Origin: Chitinophagaceae bacterium
Lineage (GTDB): Bacteria; Bacteroidota; Bacteroidia; Chitinophagales; Chitinophagaceae
Assembly (NCBI GenBank): GCA_017307755.1
Contig: JAFKGQ010000016.1
Coordinates: forward strand, 1 to 64,000
Reading direction: 5' to 3'
Length of the DNA stretch: 64,000 nucleotides
Under the pieces are notes generated by a model. The model was not told the origin of the DNA, did not search any database, and saw only the letters and a list, made by a program, of their open reading frames with translations. Shown here piece by piece: positions 32,597 through 41,043 of this stretch (position 1 is the stretch's first letter; each line of letters begins with the position of its first letter). Position numbers and translations under genes: made by a program.

Positions 32597-34169
32597 TCTC
32601 ATGCTATATATAGTCTTTCCGCTCCTGTGCCGGGTGGCGTACAGCCAACCGTCCTCCTCCATCAGGAAGGTGGAGGCTCCTGCGCTGGGGATCACATCGG
32701 CAAGCGTGCTGCTTACCTGGGATGATAATTTTACCCCCGGGTATCAATCCACCGACTCCACGCCACGATCAAGGGAATATTTTATTTACCAGGACGCCAT
32801 GAAGATCGGGTCAACACGGTCCCGGACATTTATCGTCCGGGATTTATCGCCATCCAGGAGTTATACATTCTCGGTCAGATCCGCAGATGACAGCAAAAAA
32901 ATACCCGGAGGAGAAAACTCAATAAAAGTTACCACCAGGAATGACGGCAGGATCCTCAACGTCAGGGATCTTGGCGCAAAAGGGGATGGCAAAAGCGCAG
33001 ATGGCAAGGCCATTCAATCGGCGATCAACAGCTGTCCGAAGGATGGGATCGTCCTGATACCGGCGGGCAGATATATCGTCGATCATCTTGAGCTCAGAAG
33101 CGATATGACGCTGCTGCTTGAAAAAGCCGCTGTCCTTTCGTTTGCAGGCTACCGGGAGGGAGTACGCTATCCTACGACAAAAGCTGTTCTGCCGGGGCCG
33201 GATGGAGACATCAATTACCAGGCCCCGAGCCTTATTACGGGGCTGAACGTTCATCATGTTGTCATTACAGGAGAAGGGACCATTGATGCGGGCGGGGCTA
33301 CCTGGTGGCCGCATTATAAGGAAATAATCCGGCCCTATACGATAGAGTTTATATTAAGCTCGGATATACTTGTCCAGGGAATAACGATACAGGACCCACC
33401 TTCCTGGAACAATCACCTTTTGTATGTGGATGACGCCATTTATTCCGATGTCAAATTCTTTAAAGTTTCAAAAGCAGACGAGGTCAACGGCGATGGACTG
33501 GACCCGGATGCCTCGAGGAATATTCTCATCGTGGGATGCATATTCGGCAACCAGGATGACTGTATCGCCATAAAATCGGGAAGATATGACGCTGACGGGA
33601 ACAAGCGGCGCAGGTCAAGCGAATATATAACGATCAGGGATTGTGTGTTTGACGGGAATGCCGCGCCGGGGGCCGGCCCGCTGGGGATCGGCATCGGCAG
33701 TGAATCCAGCGGCGGGATAAAGCATGTTGTTATTCAGAACTGCGTGTTTACGGATGTCGCCAGTCTTGTCAATATCAAGGCAAACAGACAGCGGGCTTTT
33801 GCCTGCGTGGACGATATCAGGATCGAGCATAATTTTTATACCAACCATAAGGCCGTGGACAGATGGTGGAACAGAGCTCCTGTAAGCGTCGATCTTTTTT
33901 ATGGCGCTGCAGCAGGCTCAAACCCTTCGGCGCCGGAGCCACTTGTTTCGCAAACCCCTGTTTTCAGAAATATTTATTTCAACGATATAATGATCTGCAA
34001 TCCAGTAGGAAGAGGGATCTACATATCCGGACTCGCCGAATCGCCCATCCATGCTATTTCATTTAACGAGGTATATGTCAGGTCCAGGGATGGTGTAACG
34101 ATCCAAAATGTAGATACCCTGTCGATCAAGGGGATTACGGTAGTGCCGCTGGCGGCGCTAAAATTATAG
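32586..34169 (+). CDS. GH28-family (polygalacturonase-like) protein with Fn3-like N-terminus
   Basis: A 527-residue exported protein (signal peptide to about residue 20, VAYSQ). Residues ~25-118 form a fibronectin-III-like module (SASVLLTWDDN ... SYTFSVRSADD). The rest is a right-handed beta-helix with the GH28 layout: LGAKGDGKSADGKAIQSAI, GEGTIDAGGATWW, NGDGLDPDASRNILIVGC and NQDDCIAIKSGRYDADG. The catalytic aspartates (D of NGDG, DD) are present. However, the usual GHG reads PLG and the RIK region reads NIK, so activity or specificity is likely altered. Last gene before the terminator at 34165. Confidence 0.85.
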   Translation: MKFNLMLYIVFPLLCRVAYSQPSSSIRKVEAPALGITSASVLLTWDDNFTPGYQSTDSTPRSREYFIYQDAMKIGSTRSRTFIVRDLSPSRSYTFSVRSADDSKKIPGGENSIKVTTRNDGRILNVRDLGAKGDGKSADGKAIQSAINSCPKDGIVLIPAGRYIVDHLELRSDMTLLLEKAAVLSFAGYREGVRYPTTKAVLPGPDGDINYQAPSLITGLNVHHVVITGEGTIDAGGATWWPHYKEIIRPYTIEFILSSDILVQGITIQDPPSWNNHLLYVDDAIYSDVKFFKVSKADEVNGDGLDPDASRNILIVGCIFGNQDDCIAIKSGRYDADGNKRRRSSEYITIRDCVFDGNAAPGAGPLGIGIGSESSGGIKHVVIQNCVFTDVASLVNIKANRQRAFACVDDIRIEHNFYTNHKAVDRWWNRAPVSVDLFYGAAAGSNPSAPEPLVSQTPVFRNIYFNDIMICNPVGRGIYISGLAESPIHAISFNEVYVRSRDGVTIQNVDTLSIKGITVVPLAALKL

Positions 34170-34192
34170 CCGCCCCATTTGGGGCGGCTATA
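34165..34192 (+). terminator. Bidirectional intrinsic terminator
   Basis: A perfect 12-bp stem (34165-34176 with 34181-34192), GC-rich in the middle, with an ATTT loop. The stem begins inside the GH28 stop codon region, and the repeat ends 7 bases before the stop of the convergent T9SS gene. A short T-run follows on the + strand. It fits a terminator shared by the two converging transcripts. Confidence 0.85.
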
Positions 34193-34199
34193 GCATCTT

Positions 34200-36683
34200 T
34201 TACATCACCACGATCTTTCGCGTAACACTTTGCGACCGCCCCGTCACCCGGAGGATATATACACCCGGTACAACACCCGTCTGTTTTATATCACTCCATC
34301 CCAGTTCTGTCGTTCCTTGCGGGGCTACCGTTTCCTTCCTAAGTACCGGTCGCCCGCCGAGGTCCCACAATTCCAGACGTACTTTGCCCGCCACATCCTG
34401 TGTGACATAAACGGACAGTTTATTCACCACGGGGTCGGGGAATATCCGGACACTTGCAGCCGCATCATCCAGGCTCATCGCCGAAACGTCTACGACCAAC
34501 GGCGCCACAGCGAGCCCCGTTGTTCCACAGCCATGGCGGTTGTAAGCAACACCGCCCAGGTGCGAAGTGGTGTCCAATCCTGTTTCCCGTGCATACTGGT
34601 GAAAAGTGGTATCCACCGTCTCGGCGGTGCCATCTCCATTCAGATCACGGGCAAAATAAGCTACGCAGGGGTTATTATCTTTTGTATAATACTGATTGTA
34701 CGTAAAAGTGAGATTGGATTGAGAAAAGACAAAGGCCAACACGTTATTCGACAAGGAAGTAACCTCATTCTCATCAAAGGTGAGGTTTTGGATCCTGTTC
34801 ATCACTATTTCCACCCATCTGCCGGAAGGGGTCAATGTTCCATAGTGACCTTGGGCCCGCTGATATAATGTGGGATTGATGGTAAAGTTGTTTGAGTCGG
34901 TATTGTATTTCACCGTCACATTGCTACAGGTGGAGGTGGGGTTATTGCTTCCCAGGTACATGCCCGGCCCCAGGTTAGCCCATACATTGTTGCTGATGAT
35001 AAGATGCCCTCCGCTGGTGCTGGAATCCTGCTCATTACCAACGGAGATACCCGTACCATTGTTATAGCTTTCATTCCCCTGTACCGTGACATTCAGCGAG
35101 CCGTCCAGGTAGATGCCGGCTGAGGTGGCCACCGGCGAGATACACCGGTATACGGAATTGTTCTTTATCAACCCATTACGGCTCTGGTTGTTCGCTTTTA
35201 ATAAGGTGGGATAGCTCTGCAGCACCCATTTATAATTACCCGCCGCAACGAGCCCGATATTCGCCACATCATAGATCTCGTTTGCGGAGACAGTGAATGT
35301 GTCGACGTTCCCATTGATGGCAATACCTTCCGCATACCCCGATACGATGTCGTGGACCGTATTGTTATCGATGAGCAGGTTATTGATAGCCGTGTTGGTA
35401 TTCCCAAGGACGGTAATGGCGCTAAGTACGTCATTGGGCTGCGGGTTCTTGGCCTTCGTTGTATCTCGGGTCCATTTCATATCGTACATGTCATTGTTCA
35501 GTAACTGGATATGATGGGCAGTACCTTCGACGACAATGCCATAGCGTACATCTTTCAGGGTCACTCCGCCCGACACGGTCGTCAATGTAGAATCATTTGT
35601 CAGGTGACGTATATCGAGCCCGCTGATCCGGACATAGCCGGCGCTGTCGATGACAAACATACTGGCATATTTTTGGGTCAGCCCTCCCCCATCCATGGCC
35701 ACCCATTCACTCGGATAGTTGGTAATAGTAAACCATTTATTATTTTGCCCCCTGTTATGACCGATGTATACGCTGTTGGTCAATGTGTAAATGCCTCCAC
35801 GCAGATATACCGTAATATTCGAGTCAATCAGCGTGGCGGGGATGGTGCTGAAATCATAACCCGCGCCATTTACAGCATAGTTGATTGTCCTCCAGGGTTT
35901 GGTCTTCGAGCCATTGCCTGTCGTATCGCTCCCGGATGTGCTTACATAAAATTGATACCGCGGGCTGTAATAGATAATGTTGGCTGTGGTATTGGCCGTT
36001 TGGGTTATTGTGCCGGGCGTGCCTGTCTGTCCGACAAGGGAGCCGTAGAAACCCGGTGCAATCAGCGTAAAGTGACAGGTGTCGATCAGCACATTTGATG
36101 GCAGGCTGCCGCTGCCTGCGATATACACGGGCCAGATGTTCTTGTCGGCGGAAGTAGGAAATTTTGCTTCGGCGGTGTCGGTATTCCAAAGCATATTGTT
36201 GAATGTGCAGTTCCGTAACTCAATGTTGCCGCCGGCGCCCGAGATATAGACCCCATAGGCCGAGATATTGCTGATATTGGCAAATTGCAGCCCCTGTAGC
36301 CGGACATTGCTGGCTCCGGCGATGCTGACCATGTAGGAATAGTCCGCCGTCAACCGGCTGCCGTCGAACACGGCCTGCTCACCCGGATAAGCACGCAGGA
36401 TAAAATAGTGGCCATTGCTGCCGCCCCTGGTACTGGATATATAGATCGTGGTGTCGGCGCTGAGATGATAGACGCCCTGCCGGAAATAGACGATCACATC
36501 CGAAGTGTCCGCCTGTGGCGCCCCGAACATGCCGGACAACAGGTTGTTCCAGGGGTTGCTAAAAGATCCGTCCCCATTGGTGGATTTTGTAATGTCTACA
36601 TAGTAGGTTCGTTGTGCGGAAAGTTCCTTACTGAGAAATTGCAAGGACAGACAGAGGCAGAGAAGTAAAGTTCGCCGGTTCAT
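34200..36683 (-). CDS. T9SS-secreted parallel beta-helix protein (duplicated)
   Basis: An 827-residue secreted protein. The N-terminal signal peptide ends near residue 23. Two beta-helix modules follow, each opening with a similar segment (YYVDITKSTNGDGSFSNPW near residue 27; FYVSTSGSDTTGNGSKTKPW near residue 246). Right-handed beta-helix repeats follow, with NGLIKNNSVYRC, GTGISVG and similar turns. The C-terminal ~80 residues are a type IX secretion sorting domain (FPDPVVNKLSVYV, LELWDLGGRPVL, GVYILRVTGRSQSVTRKIVV). It is probably cell-surface anchored or released and binds or cleaves an acidic polysaccharide; no catalytic motif is clear. Confidence 0.85.
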   Translation of the reverse strand: MNRRTLLLCLCLSLQFLSKELSAQRTYYVDITKSTNGDGSFSNPWNNLLSGMFGAPQADTSDVIVYFRQGVYHLSADTTIYISSTRGGSNGHYFILRAYPGEQAVFDGSRLTADYSYMVSIAGASNVRLQGLQFANISNISAYGVYISGAGGNIELRNCTFNNMLWNTDTAEAKFPTSADKNIWPVYIAGSGSLPSNVLIDTCHFTLIAPGFYGSLVGQTGTPGTITQTANTTANIIYYSPRYQFYVSTSGSDTTGNGSKTKPWRTINYAVNGAGYDFSTIPATLIDSNITVYLRGGIYTLTNSVYIGHNRGQNNKWFTITNYPSEWVAMDGGGLTQKYASMFVIDSAGYVRISGLDIRHLTNDSTLTTVSGGVTLKDVRYGIVVEGTAHHIQLLNNDMYDMKWTRDTTKAKNPQPNDVLSAITVLGNTNTAINNLLIDNNTVHDIVSGYAEGIAINGNVDTFTVSANEIYDVANIGLVAAGNYKWVLQSYPTLLKANNQSRNGLIKNNSVYRCISPVATSAGIYLDGSLNVTVQGNESYNNGTGISVGNEQDSSTSGGHLIISNNVWANLGPGMYLGSNNPTSTCSNVTVKYNTDSNNFTINPTLYQRAQGHYGTLTPSGRWVEIVMNRIQNLTFDENEVTSLSNNVLAFVFSQSNLTFTYNQYYTKDNNPCVAYFARDLNGDGTAETVDTTFHQYARETGLDTTSHLGGVAYNRHGCGTTGLAVAPLVVDVSAMSLDDAAASVRIFPDPVVNKLSVYVTQDVAGKVRLELWDLGGRPVLRKETVAPQGTTELGWSDIKQTGVVPGVYILRVTGRSQSVTRKIVVM

Positions 36684-36724
36684 AAGACTTGTTTTTGGTT
36701 TAAATAATTAATGGTAGTGCATGG

Positions 36725-36755
36725 AAAAATTAAGAACATTCCAGCGACCGGCAAA
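36725..36755 (-). promoter_or_regulatory. Promoter of the T9SS beta-helix gene
   Basis: Read on the - strand, TTTG (complement of 36752-36755) is followed after 19 bases by TAATTTTT (complement of 36725-36732), which matches TAnnTTTG in 7 of 8 positions. Spacing fits the Bacteroidota consensus. The expected start lies about 35 bases upstream of the coding start at 36683. Confidence 0.45.
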
Positions 36756-36788
36756 ACCCTGGAACGCCCTCCGGCATTGAATTACACC

Positions 36789-36804
36789 ACGCAACCGTTT
36801 GCGA
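36789..36804. promoter_or_regulatory. LacI/PurR-like operator 1
   Basis: ACGCAACCGTTTGCGA, a near-palindrome with a central CG that matches the LacI-family consensus ACGCAAACGTTTGCGT at 14 of 16 positions. Together with operator 2 it sits upstream of the promoter of the - strand T9SS gene, about 35 to 70 bases before the -33 box. This place suits activation or looping better than simple blocking. Confidence 0.6.
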
Positions 36805-36809
36805 AAGAG

Positions 36810-36825
36810 GAGCAATCGTTTGCGT
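36810..36825. promoter_or_regulatory. LacI/PurR-like operator 2
   Basis: GAGCAATCGTTTGCGT, 13 of 16 matches to the same consensus. Its centre is 21 bases (two helical turns) from that of operator 1, so two dimers could bind on the same DNA face. Confidence 0.55.
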
Positions 36826-36840
36826 GATTTTTTACACAAA

Positions 36841-36867
36841 ATAAAAAGGCCGTCTTACGACGGCCTT
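36841..36867 (-). terminator. Intrinsic terminator of the 45-residue gene
   Basis: A 9-bp perfect stem (36846-36854 with 36859-36867) with a 4-base loop. On the - strand it is followed by a TTTTTAT tract and lies 7 bases after the stop codon of the small gene at 36875-37012. Confidence 0.85.
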
Positions 36868-36874
36868 CAATCAC

Positions 36875-37012
36875 TTACTTCGAGGTAGCGGTTATAAAAA
36901 CATACGATAGGAACAAGACCAGGCTAAGAAATGCAACTGCCAACACGATCGTCACTGCTGTTTGTTGGACGCTTCCTCCTTTGGATGAATGCGCCCCTGC
37001 TTCGGGTTTCAT
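36875..37012 (-). CDS. 45-residue single-helix membrane peptide
   Basis: An open frame read by hand: MKPEAGAHSSKGGS, then QQTAVTIVLAVAFLSLVLFL, SYVFITATSK. It has a charged, glycine-rich N-terminus and one hydrophobic helix at about residues 18-42. A clean terminator follows directly, which supports it being a real gene with its own transcript. I do not recognise the family; it resembles small subunits or regulators of membrane complexes only in shape. It lies between the GH92 gene and the T9SS gene, which share its strand. Confidence 0.6.
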   Translation of the reverse strand: MKPEAGAHSSKGGSVQQTAVTIVLAVAFLSLVLFLSYVFITATSK

Positions 37013-37076
37013 ATGACTGGATTTTGATGAACAAATTCATTATTCGTCATAAGAAATATATGAAAAAAAATCGACA

Positions 37077-37105
37077 TTTCCTACGAAAGACGTTCCTTTT
37101 CCTAC
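37077..37105. repeat. Direct repeat TTTCCTAC with 21-base period
   Basis: TTTCCTAC occurs at 37077-37084 and again at 37098-37105, an offset of 21 bases, in the otherwise empty 118 bases between the GH92 stop and the small membrane gene. It lies 65 to 93 bases upstream of that gene's start, where an activator could bind. Confidence 0.4.
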
Positions 37106-37130
37106 AATCCACGTATTCCTGTAGTCTAAT

Positions 37131-39419
37131 CTAATGTTTTTCACTCATATAAAACACCAGCTTTCCACCAGCCATGATCTCCTGGTGGGTGATATAGCGA
37201 CGGTTCAAGGGCTGGCCGTTCAGCAGCACTTTCTTCACATACACGTTCTTTTCACCCTGCCCCTGTACCTCGATGACAAGATCTTTTCCATTTTCCAGGT
37301 GTAAGATCGCACCGTTTACAGCAGGGCTGCCTAATGCGTATTGGTCGGAGCCCGGCGCTACGGGATAAAAGCCCAATGTGCTAAAGATATACCAGGCGCT
37401 CATCTGTCCGCAGTCATCATTGCCGCCAAGACCGTCCGGAGCATTACGATATTGTTTTTTCAGGATCATCCGCACCCGCTCCTGCGTCTTCCAGGGCTGG
37501 TCCGTCCAGTTGTACAGATAGGCTACATGGTGCGAAGGTTCATTGCCATGTACATAATTGCCAATGATGCCGTCCCGGGTGATATCCTCTGTCTCGGCAA
37601 AGAATTTATCCGGCAGATCCATGGTGAACAGGGAGTCGAGATGCCGGACAAAACGTTGTTTCCCGCCCATCATGGTGATCAATGCGGCCGGGTCATGCGG
37701 CACATACAGACTGTAGTTCCAGGCATTCCCTTCGATGAATCCCTGGTCATTCGTGCTGAGCACATCGAATTCCTTTCTAAAGCTGCCATCGGAAAGCCGG
37801 GGCCGCATATACCCGATGGAGGCATCCCATACGTTCTTATAGTTCTCCGAGCGTTTGAGAAACGTGGTATAGACGTCCATTCTGCCCAGCTTTTTGGCGG
37901 CCTGCGCAATGCTCCAGTCGTCATAGGCATATTCCAATGTGTTGGACACCGATGTCCCGCTGTTCTCTGACGGTACATATCCCTTATCGATGTAGGCGCC
38001 CAGACCCATAAAGTCCCGGTGCCCGGCCGTGGCGATACAGGCGTCAAGGGCCTTGTTTGCATCGAAGGGGGTGTTGCCTTTTACGATGGCGTCCGCAATG
38101 ACCGACACGCTGTGATAACCCGACATACACCAGTTCTCATTGGCATAGTGCGACCAGATAGGCAGCATGTGCTGTGTGCTTTGATCGAAATGCACCAGCA
38201 TACTTTTGATCATGTCCGCATTCCTGGCAGGCTCCAGGATATTAAAAAGGGGGTGTAAGGCACGATGTGTATCCCATAAAGAAAAGGTGGTATAGTTGAC
38301 AAAGCCTTCTGCTTTATGGTTTACCTGATCCAGACCACGATAGCTGCCATCCACGTCCATATAAACTGTTGGATTGATAAAGGCATGATATAGCGAAGTG
38401 TAGAAGTTCTCCTTCTCCTCTCTGGCGGCATCGATCCGGGCCTTTGCCAATTCGCGGTTCCAGGAGGCCTGGCCTTCTTTTTTCACCTGTTCGAAATCCC
38501 AACCCGGCACTTCGGCCCGCAGGTTTAATAAAGCGCCTTCGGTACTGACGGAAGACAGGGCCATTTTTAACTTGATCTTTTCTCCTTCGGCTGTACGAAA
38601 GTCGAAATACAGACGGATCTGTTTGCCGGCGATATCGGGAAAGTTATGATTCTGGTTGAACTTGCCCCAGAAGCCCCGATACACTTGCTTTTTGCCATAA
38701 TTCGCGGCGCCATATTGTATAAAGGGTTTTGAAAAGCTAAGCGCGAAGTATTCCGTCCGGGTCCTGCCCCAGCCATTGGTCTGCCGCCAGCCCGTCACCA
38801 GCGTATCATTCTCCACCCGGACAAAGGTCCAGACATTTTTGTCCTCATAGTTGTAGATGCCGCTCATCATGTCCAGGATAATATGCGCCTGGTCCGTAGC
38901 GGGAAAAGTATATTGATGCATGCCCACCCGCGTACTGGCGGTCAGTTCTGCCAGTATATTGTAATCGTCCAGTTTCACCTTGTAGTAGTCGGCTTCGGCC
39001 GTCTCCGTTGTATGGGAAAAGGCGGAGCGAAACCCGCTGCGAGGCTGATCCGCGACGCCGGGATTTAACTTTAACGCCCCTACGGTGGGCATGATAAGGA
39101 AATCGCCCAGGTCCGAATGGCCCGTGCCGCTGAAATGCGTATGGCTAAATCCGACGATGGTCTTATCGTCATACTGATAACCCGCACAGTATTTATAGAC
39201 ATCCGGATTATATTTCCCATTCATCTCATAGGGAATGGTGTCCGTATCCGGGCTTAACTGTACCATGCCAAAAGGTACGGTAGCGCCGGGATAGACATGG
39301 CCCATCCGCTGAGTGCCGATGATGGGGCGGACATACTGTACCAGATTTTCGTCAGGAGAAGACTGAGCAACGGCAAGTACCGGGACGGCGGCCAGCAAAA
39401 GGAGTAAATGTTTACGCAT
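37131..39419 (-). CDS. GH92-family glycosidase (alpha-mannosidase type)
   Basis: A 762-residue exported enzyme (signal peptide to about residue 18, VLAVAQSS). Family GH92 enzymes are calcium-dependent exo-alpha-mannosidases that trim mannose from N-glycans or mannans. Diagnostic stretches are YVRPIIGTQRMGHVYPGATV, FSHTHFSGTGHSDLGDF, FSLWDTHRALHPLFN, NEPSHHVAYLYNW and GGNDDCGQMSAWYIFSTLGF. Length is typical. As last enzyme of the second SusCD locus it would act in the periplasm after import. Which linkage it cuts cannot be told from sequence. Confidence 0.93.
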   Translation of the reverse strand: MRKHLLLLLAAVPVLAVAQSSPDENLVQYVRPIIGTQRMGHVYPGATVPFGMVQLSPDTDTIPYEMNGKYNPDVYKYCAGYQYDDKTIVGFSHTHFSGTGHSDLGDFLIMPTVGALKLNPGVADQPRSGFRSAFSHTTETAEADYYKVKLDDYNILAELTASTRVGMHQYTFPATDQAHIILDMMSGIYNYEDKNVWTFVRVENDTLVTGWRQTNGWGRTRTEYFALSFSKPFIQYGAANYGKKQVYRGFWGKFNQNHNFPDIAGKQIRLYFDFRTAEGEKIKLKMALSSVSTEGALLNLRAEVPGWDFEQVKKEGQASWNRELAKARIDAAREEKENFYTSLYHAFINPTVYMDVDGSYRGLDQVNHKAEGFVNYTTFSLWDTHRALHPLFNILEPARNADMIKSMLVHFDQSTQHMLPIWSHYANENWCMSGYHSVSVIADAIVKGNTPFDANKALDACIATAGHRDFMGLGAYIDKGYVPSENSGTSVSNTLEYAYDDWSIAQAAKKLGRMDVYTTFLKRSENYKNVWDASIGYMRPRLSDGSFRKEFDVLSTNDQGFIEGNAWNYSLYVPHDPAALITMMGGKQRFVRHLDSLFTMDLPDKFFAETEDITRDGIIGNYVHGNEPSHHVAYLYNWTDQPWKTQERVRMILKKQYRNAPDGLGGNDDCGQMSAWYIFSTLGFYPVAPGSDQYALGSPAVNGAILHLENGKDLVIEVQGQGEKNVYVKKVLLNGQPLNRRYITHQEIMAGGKLVFYMSEKH

Positions 39420-39487
39420 GGTGCAAATATAGGCGCAGCAATTGTAAACAGAAACTTAATAACCGCCATCCCGGACTGTCCTGTCTA

Positions 39488-41032
39488 TCAATTAATAGTC
39501 ACAGTCGCATTTAGTTTATTATACCCCGTAGCTGCCTCCCATACATCCTTATTCGCCAACCGGATGGCGTACTCTATCCGTCCGCCAAGAGAAGTTGCGG
39601 CGTCCGGCAGGGAAAGCAGGAGATCGTAAGCACCCTTTGGAAGGGACACATCCGTGCTGACGGGCTCCGTTACTGACACCGCCCCACTGTACCACCTCCG
39701 CACATCCGCCGACAAATTAAAGACATATTCTTTACCTCCGTTCCTCGCACGCAGGATCAGCCTGGCCGGACGTTGATTATAAGGAGAAGCATATCCATCA
39801 TTCCGGAGGTTAAGGGTGAATTTGAATTGCATGCCTGCCTTCACCGGCTGACCGGGGAAAACACCATTCAATAAAACAAATCTATACCCCAGGTTCTTTT
39901 TGATATTCTCCATACACCCTCCATTTACCCAATCGTTGTTCACGTCGTTATTATATGCACAGTTGAGAAAGCTGTAATGAAGACCGCTCATGACCGTCTG
40001 CGCCATGCCTGCCGTCTCGCAATCGTTTTGCGGGCTATAGGTGTCATCACAAGTCTCACCGCCTACCGCTGTATATTTATTATCAGCCTGGGCGTAAGCT
40101 TCCAGTACGGCAATGGCTGACCCGCTGGGGGTAGACGAGTTACCATAATCGTCGTAAGTGCCGTAATCTCCCACTCCAGCCAGGAAGCAGTCGTTGTGCA
40201 AGCCGATGCGGGCCTTGTCCCCGCCGGAAAAAGCTTCTGCATCCGTCAAGGCGGCTGAAGCCACGGGCGCATTTATGCCGTACACATATCGCTGTTTCAT
40301 CTGCGGGGTACGCACCTGCACCATACGGCTGACGGGCAAAGCATCCAATATGGCTTTTAAGACCTCGATCTTATCCCGCCAATTGCTGTCCAGCAGTTTG
40401 GATTGTCCATTGGAGGAGGGATCGCCAAAATAGTCGGAATAATAATTCTCCCCCCAGATGCCGACAAAACCCATCTGCATACAGGCGATGACGTCCGCAT
40501 TATCCTGCAGGATAGGTTTCAACTGTGCGATATGCTGCAGGACTATATTCTTTGGTGCATCTCCGTAGGGAGGGCAAATACCTCCTCCGGGACAACTGCC
40601 GGCATGGGTGGAGGTTGTATAGGACCAACGGGGTATCAGCTTGACGCCGGCCTCCCGTGCCGCGGCAAAATCCGCCTTGATCTTATCCAGCAGATCTGCC
40701 GGCAGGGCGCTGCCTGTGAGCCCATCGAGCACAAAGCTGCGGAATACCAGTGTGCTGTAAATCTTATAGATCCCGCCGCCATCCGCCTGTTGCAGGTTTC
40801 GCCAGGCTTTCAACTGATCCACATTCAGGGATGTATAATTATTGGCATGTGTTTCCGTGGCCCGGTAAAATCCCCGCTCGGGATTGGCAAAATCGGAATC
40901 GCTGGCTGTATAACGTATTGTATCGACAGGCGGGGGTGTATAGAGCACCGGCTTTTCCAGCTTGTCGCAGGACAGGACGGAGCAAAAACTGCCGCCTGCC
41001 AATAGCAGCGCCATCAATGAGTAAAACTTCAT
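39488..41032 (-). CDS. DUF4832/DUF4874 family lipoprotein
   Basis: A 514-residue exported protein with lipobox SVLSC (Cys at residue ~22). It opens with DSDFANPERGFYR, the mark of DUF4874/DUF4832 proteins, followed by a TIM-barrel-like region (DKIKADFAAAREAGVKLIPRW, ADVIACMQMGFVGIWGENYY). A C-terminal beta-sandwich follows (RFVLLNGVFPGQPVKAGMQF, LILRARNGG, YDLLLSLPDAA). The barrel with conserved Glu, Trp and Gly residues resembles glycoside hydrolases, but no activity is established for the family as I know it. In this GH92 locus a role in glycan binding or cleavage is likely. Confidence 0.85.
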   Translation of the reverse strand: MKFYSLMALLLAGGSFCSVLSCDKLEKPVLYTPPPVDTIRYTASDSDFANPERGFYRATETHANNYTSLNVDQLKAWRNLQQADGGGIYKIYSTLVFRSFVLDGLTGSALPADLLDKIKADFAAAREAGVKLIPRWSYTTSTHAGSCPGGGICPPYGDAPKNIVLQHIAQLKPILQDNADVIACMQMGFVGIWGENYYSDYFGDPSSNGQSKLLDSNWRDKIEVLKAILDALPVSRMVQVRTPQMKQRYVYGINAPVASAALTDAEAFSGGDKARIGLHNDCFLAGVGDYGTYDDYGNSSTPSGSAIAVLEAYAQADNKYTAVGGETCDDTYSPQNDCETAGMAQTVMSGLHYSFLNCAYNNDVNNDWVNGGCMENIKKNLGYRFVLLNGVFPGQPVKAGMQFKFTLNLRNDGYASPYNQRPARLILRARNGGKEYVFNLSADVRRWYSGAVSVTEPVSTDVSLPKGAYDLLLSLPDAATSLGGRIEYAIRLANKDVWEAATGYNKLNATVTIN

Positions 41033-41043
41033 ATGAAATATTT

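Noticed and set aside
36789..36825. Naming the operators as PurR sites controlling purine genes
   Set aside because: The consensus is shared by many LacI-family proteins and no purine gene is near. Only the family of the regulator can be suggested.
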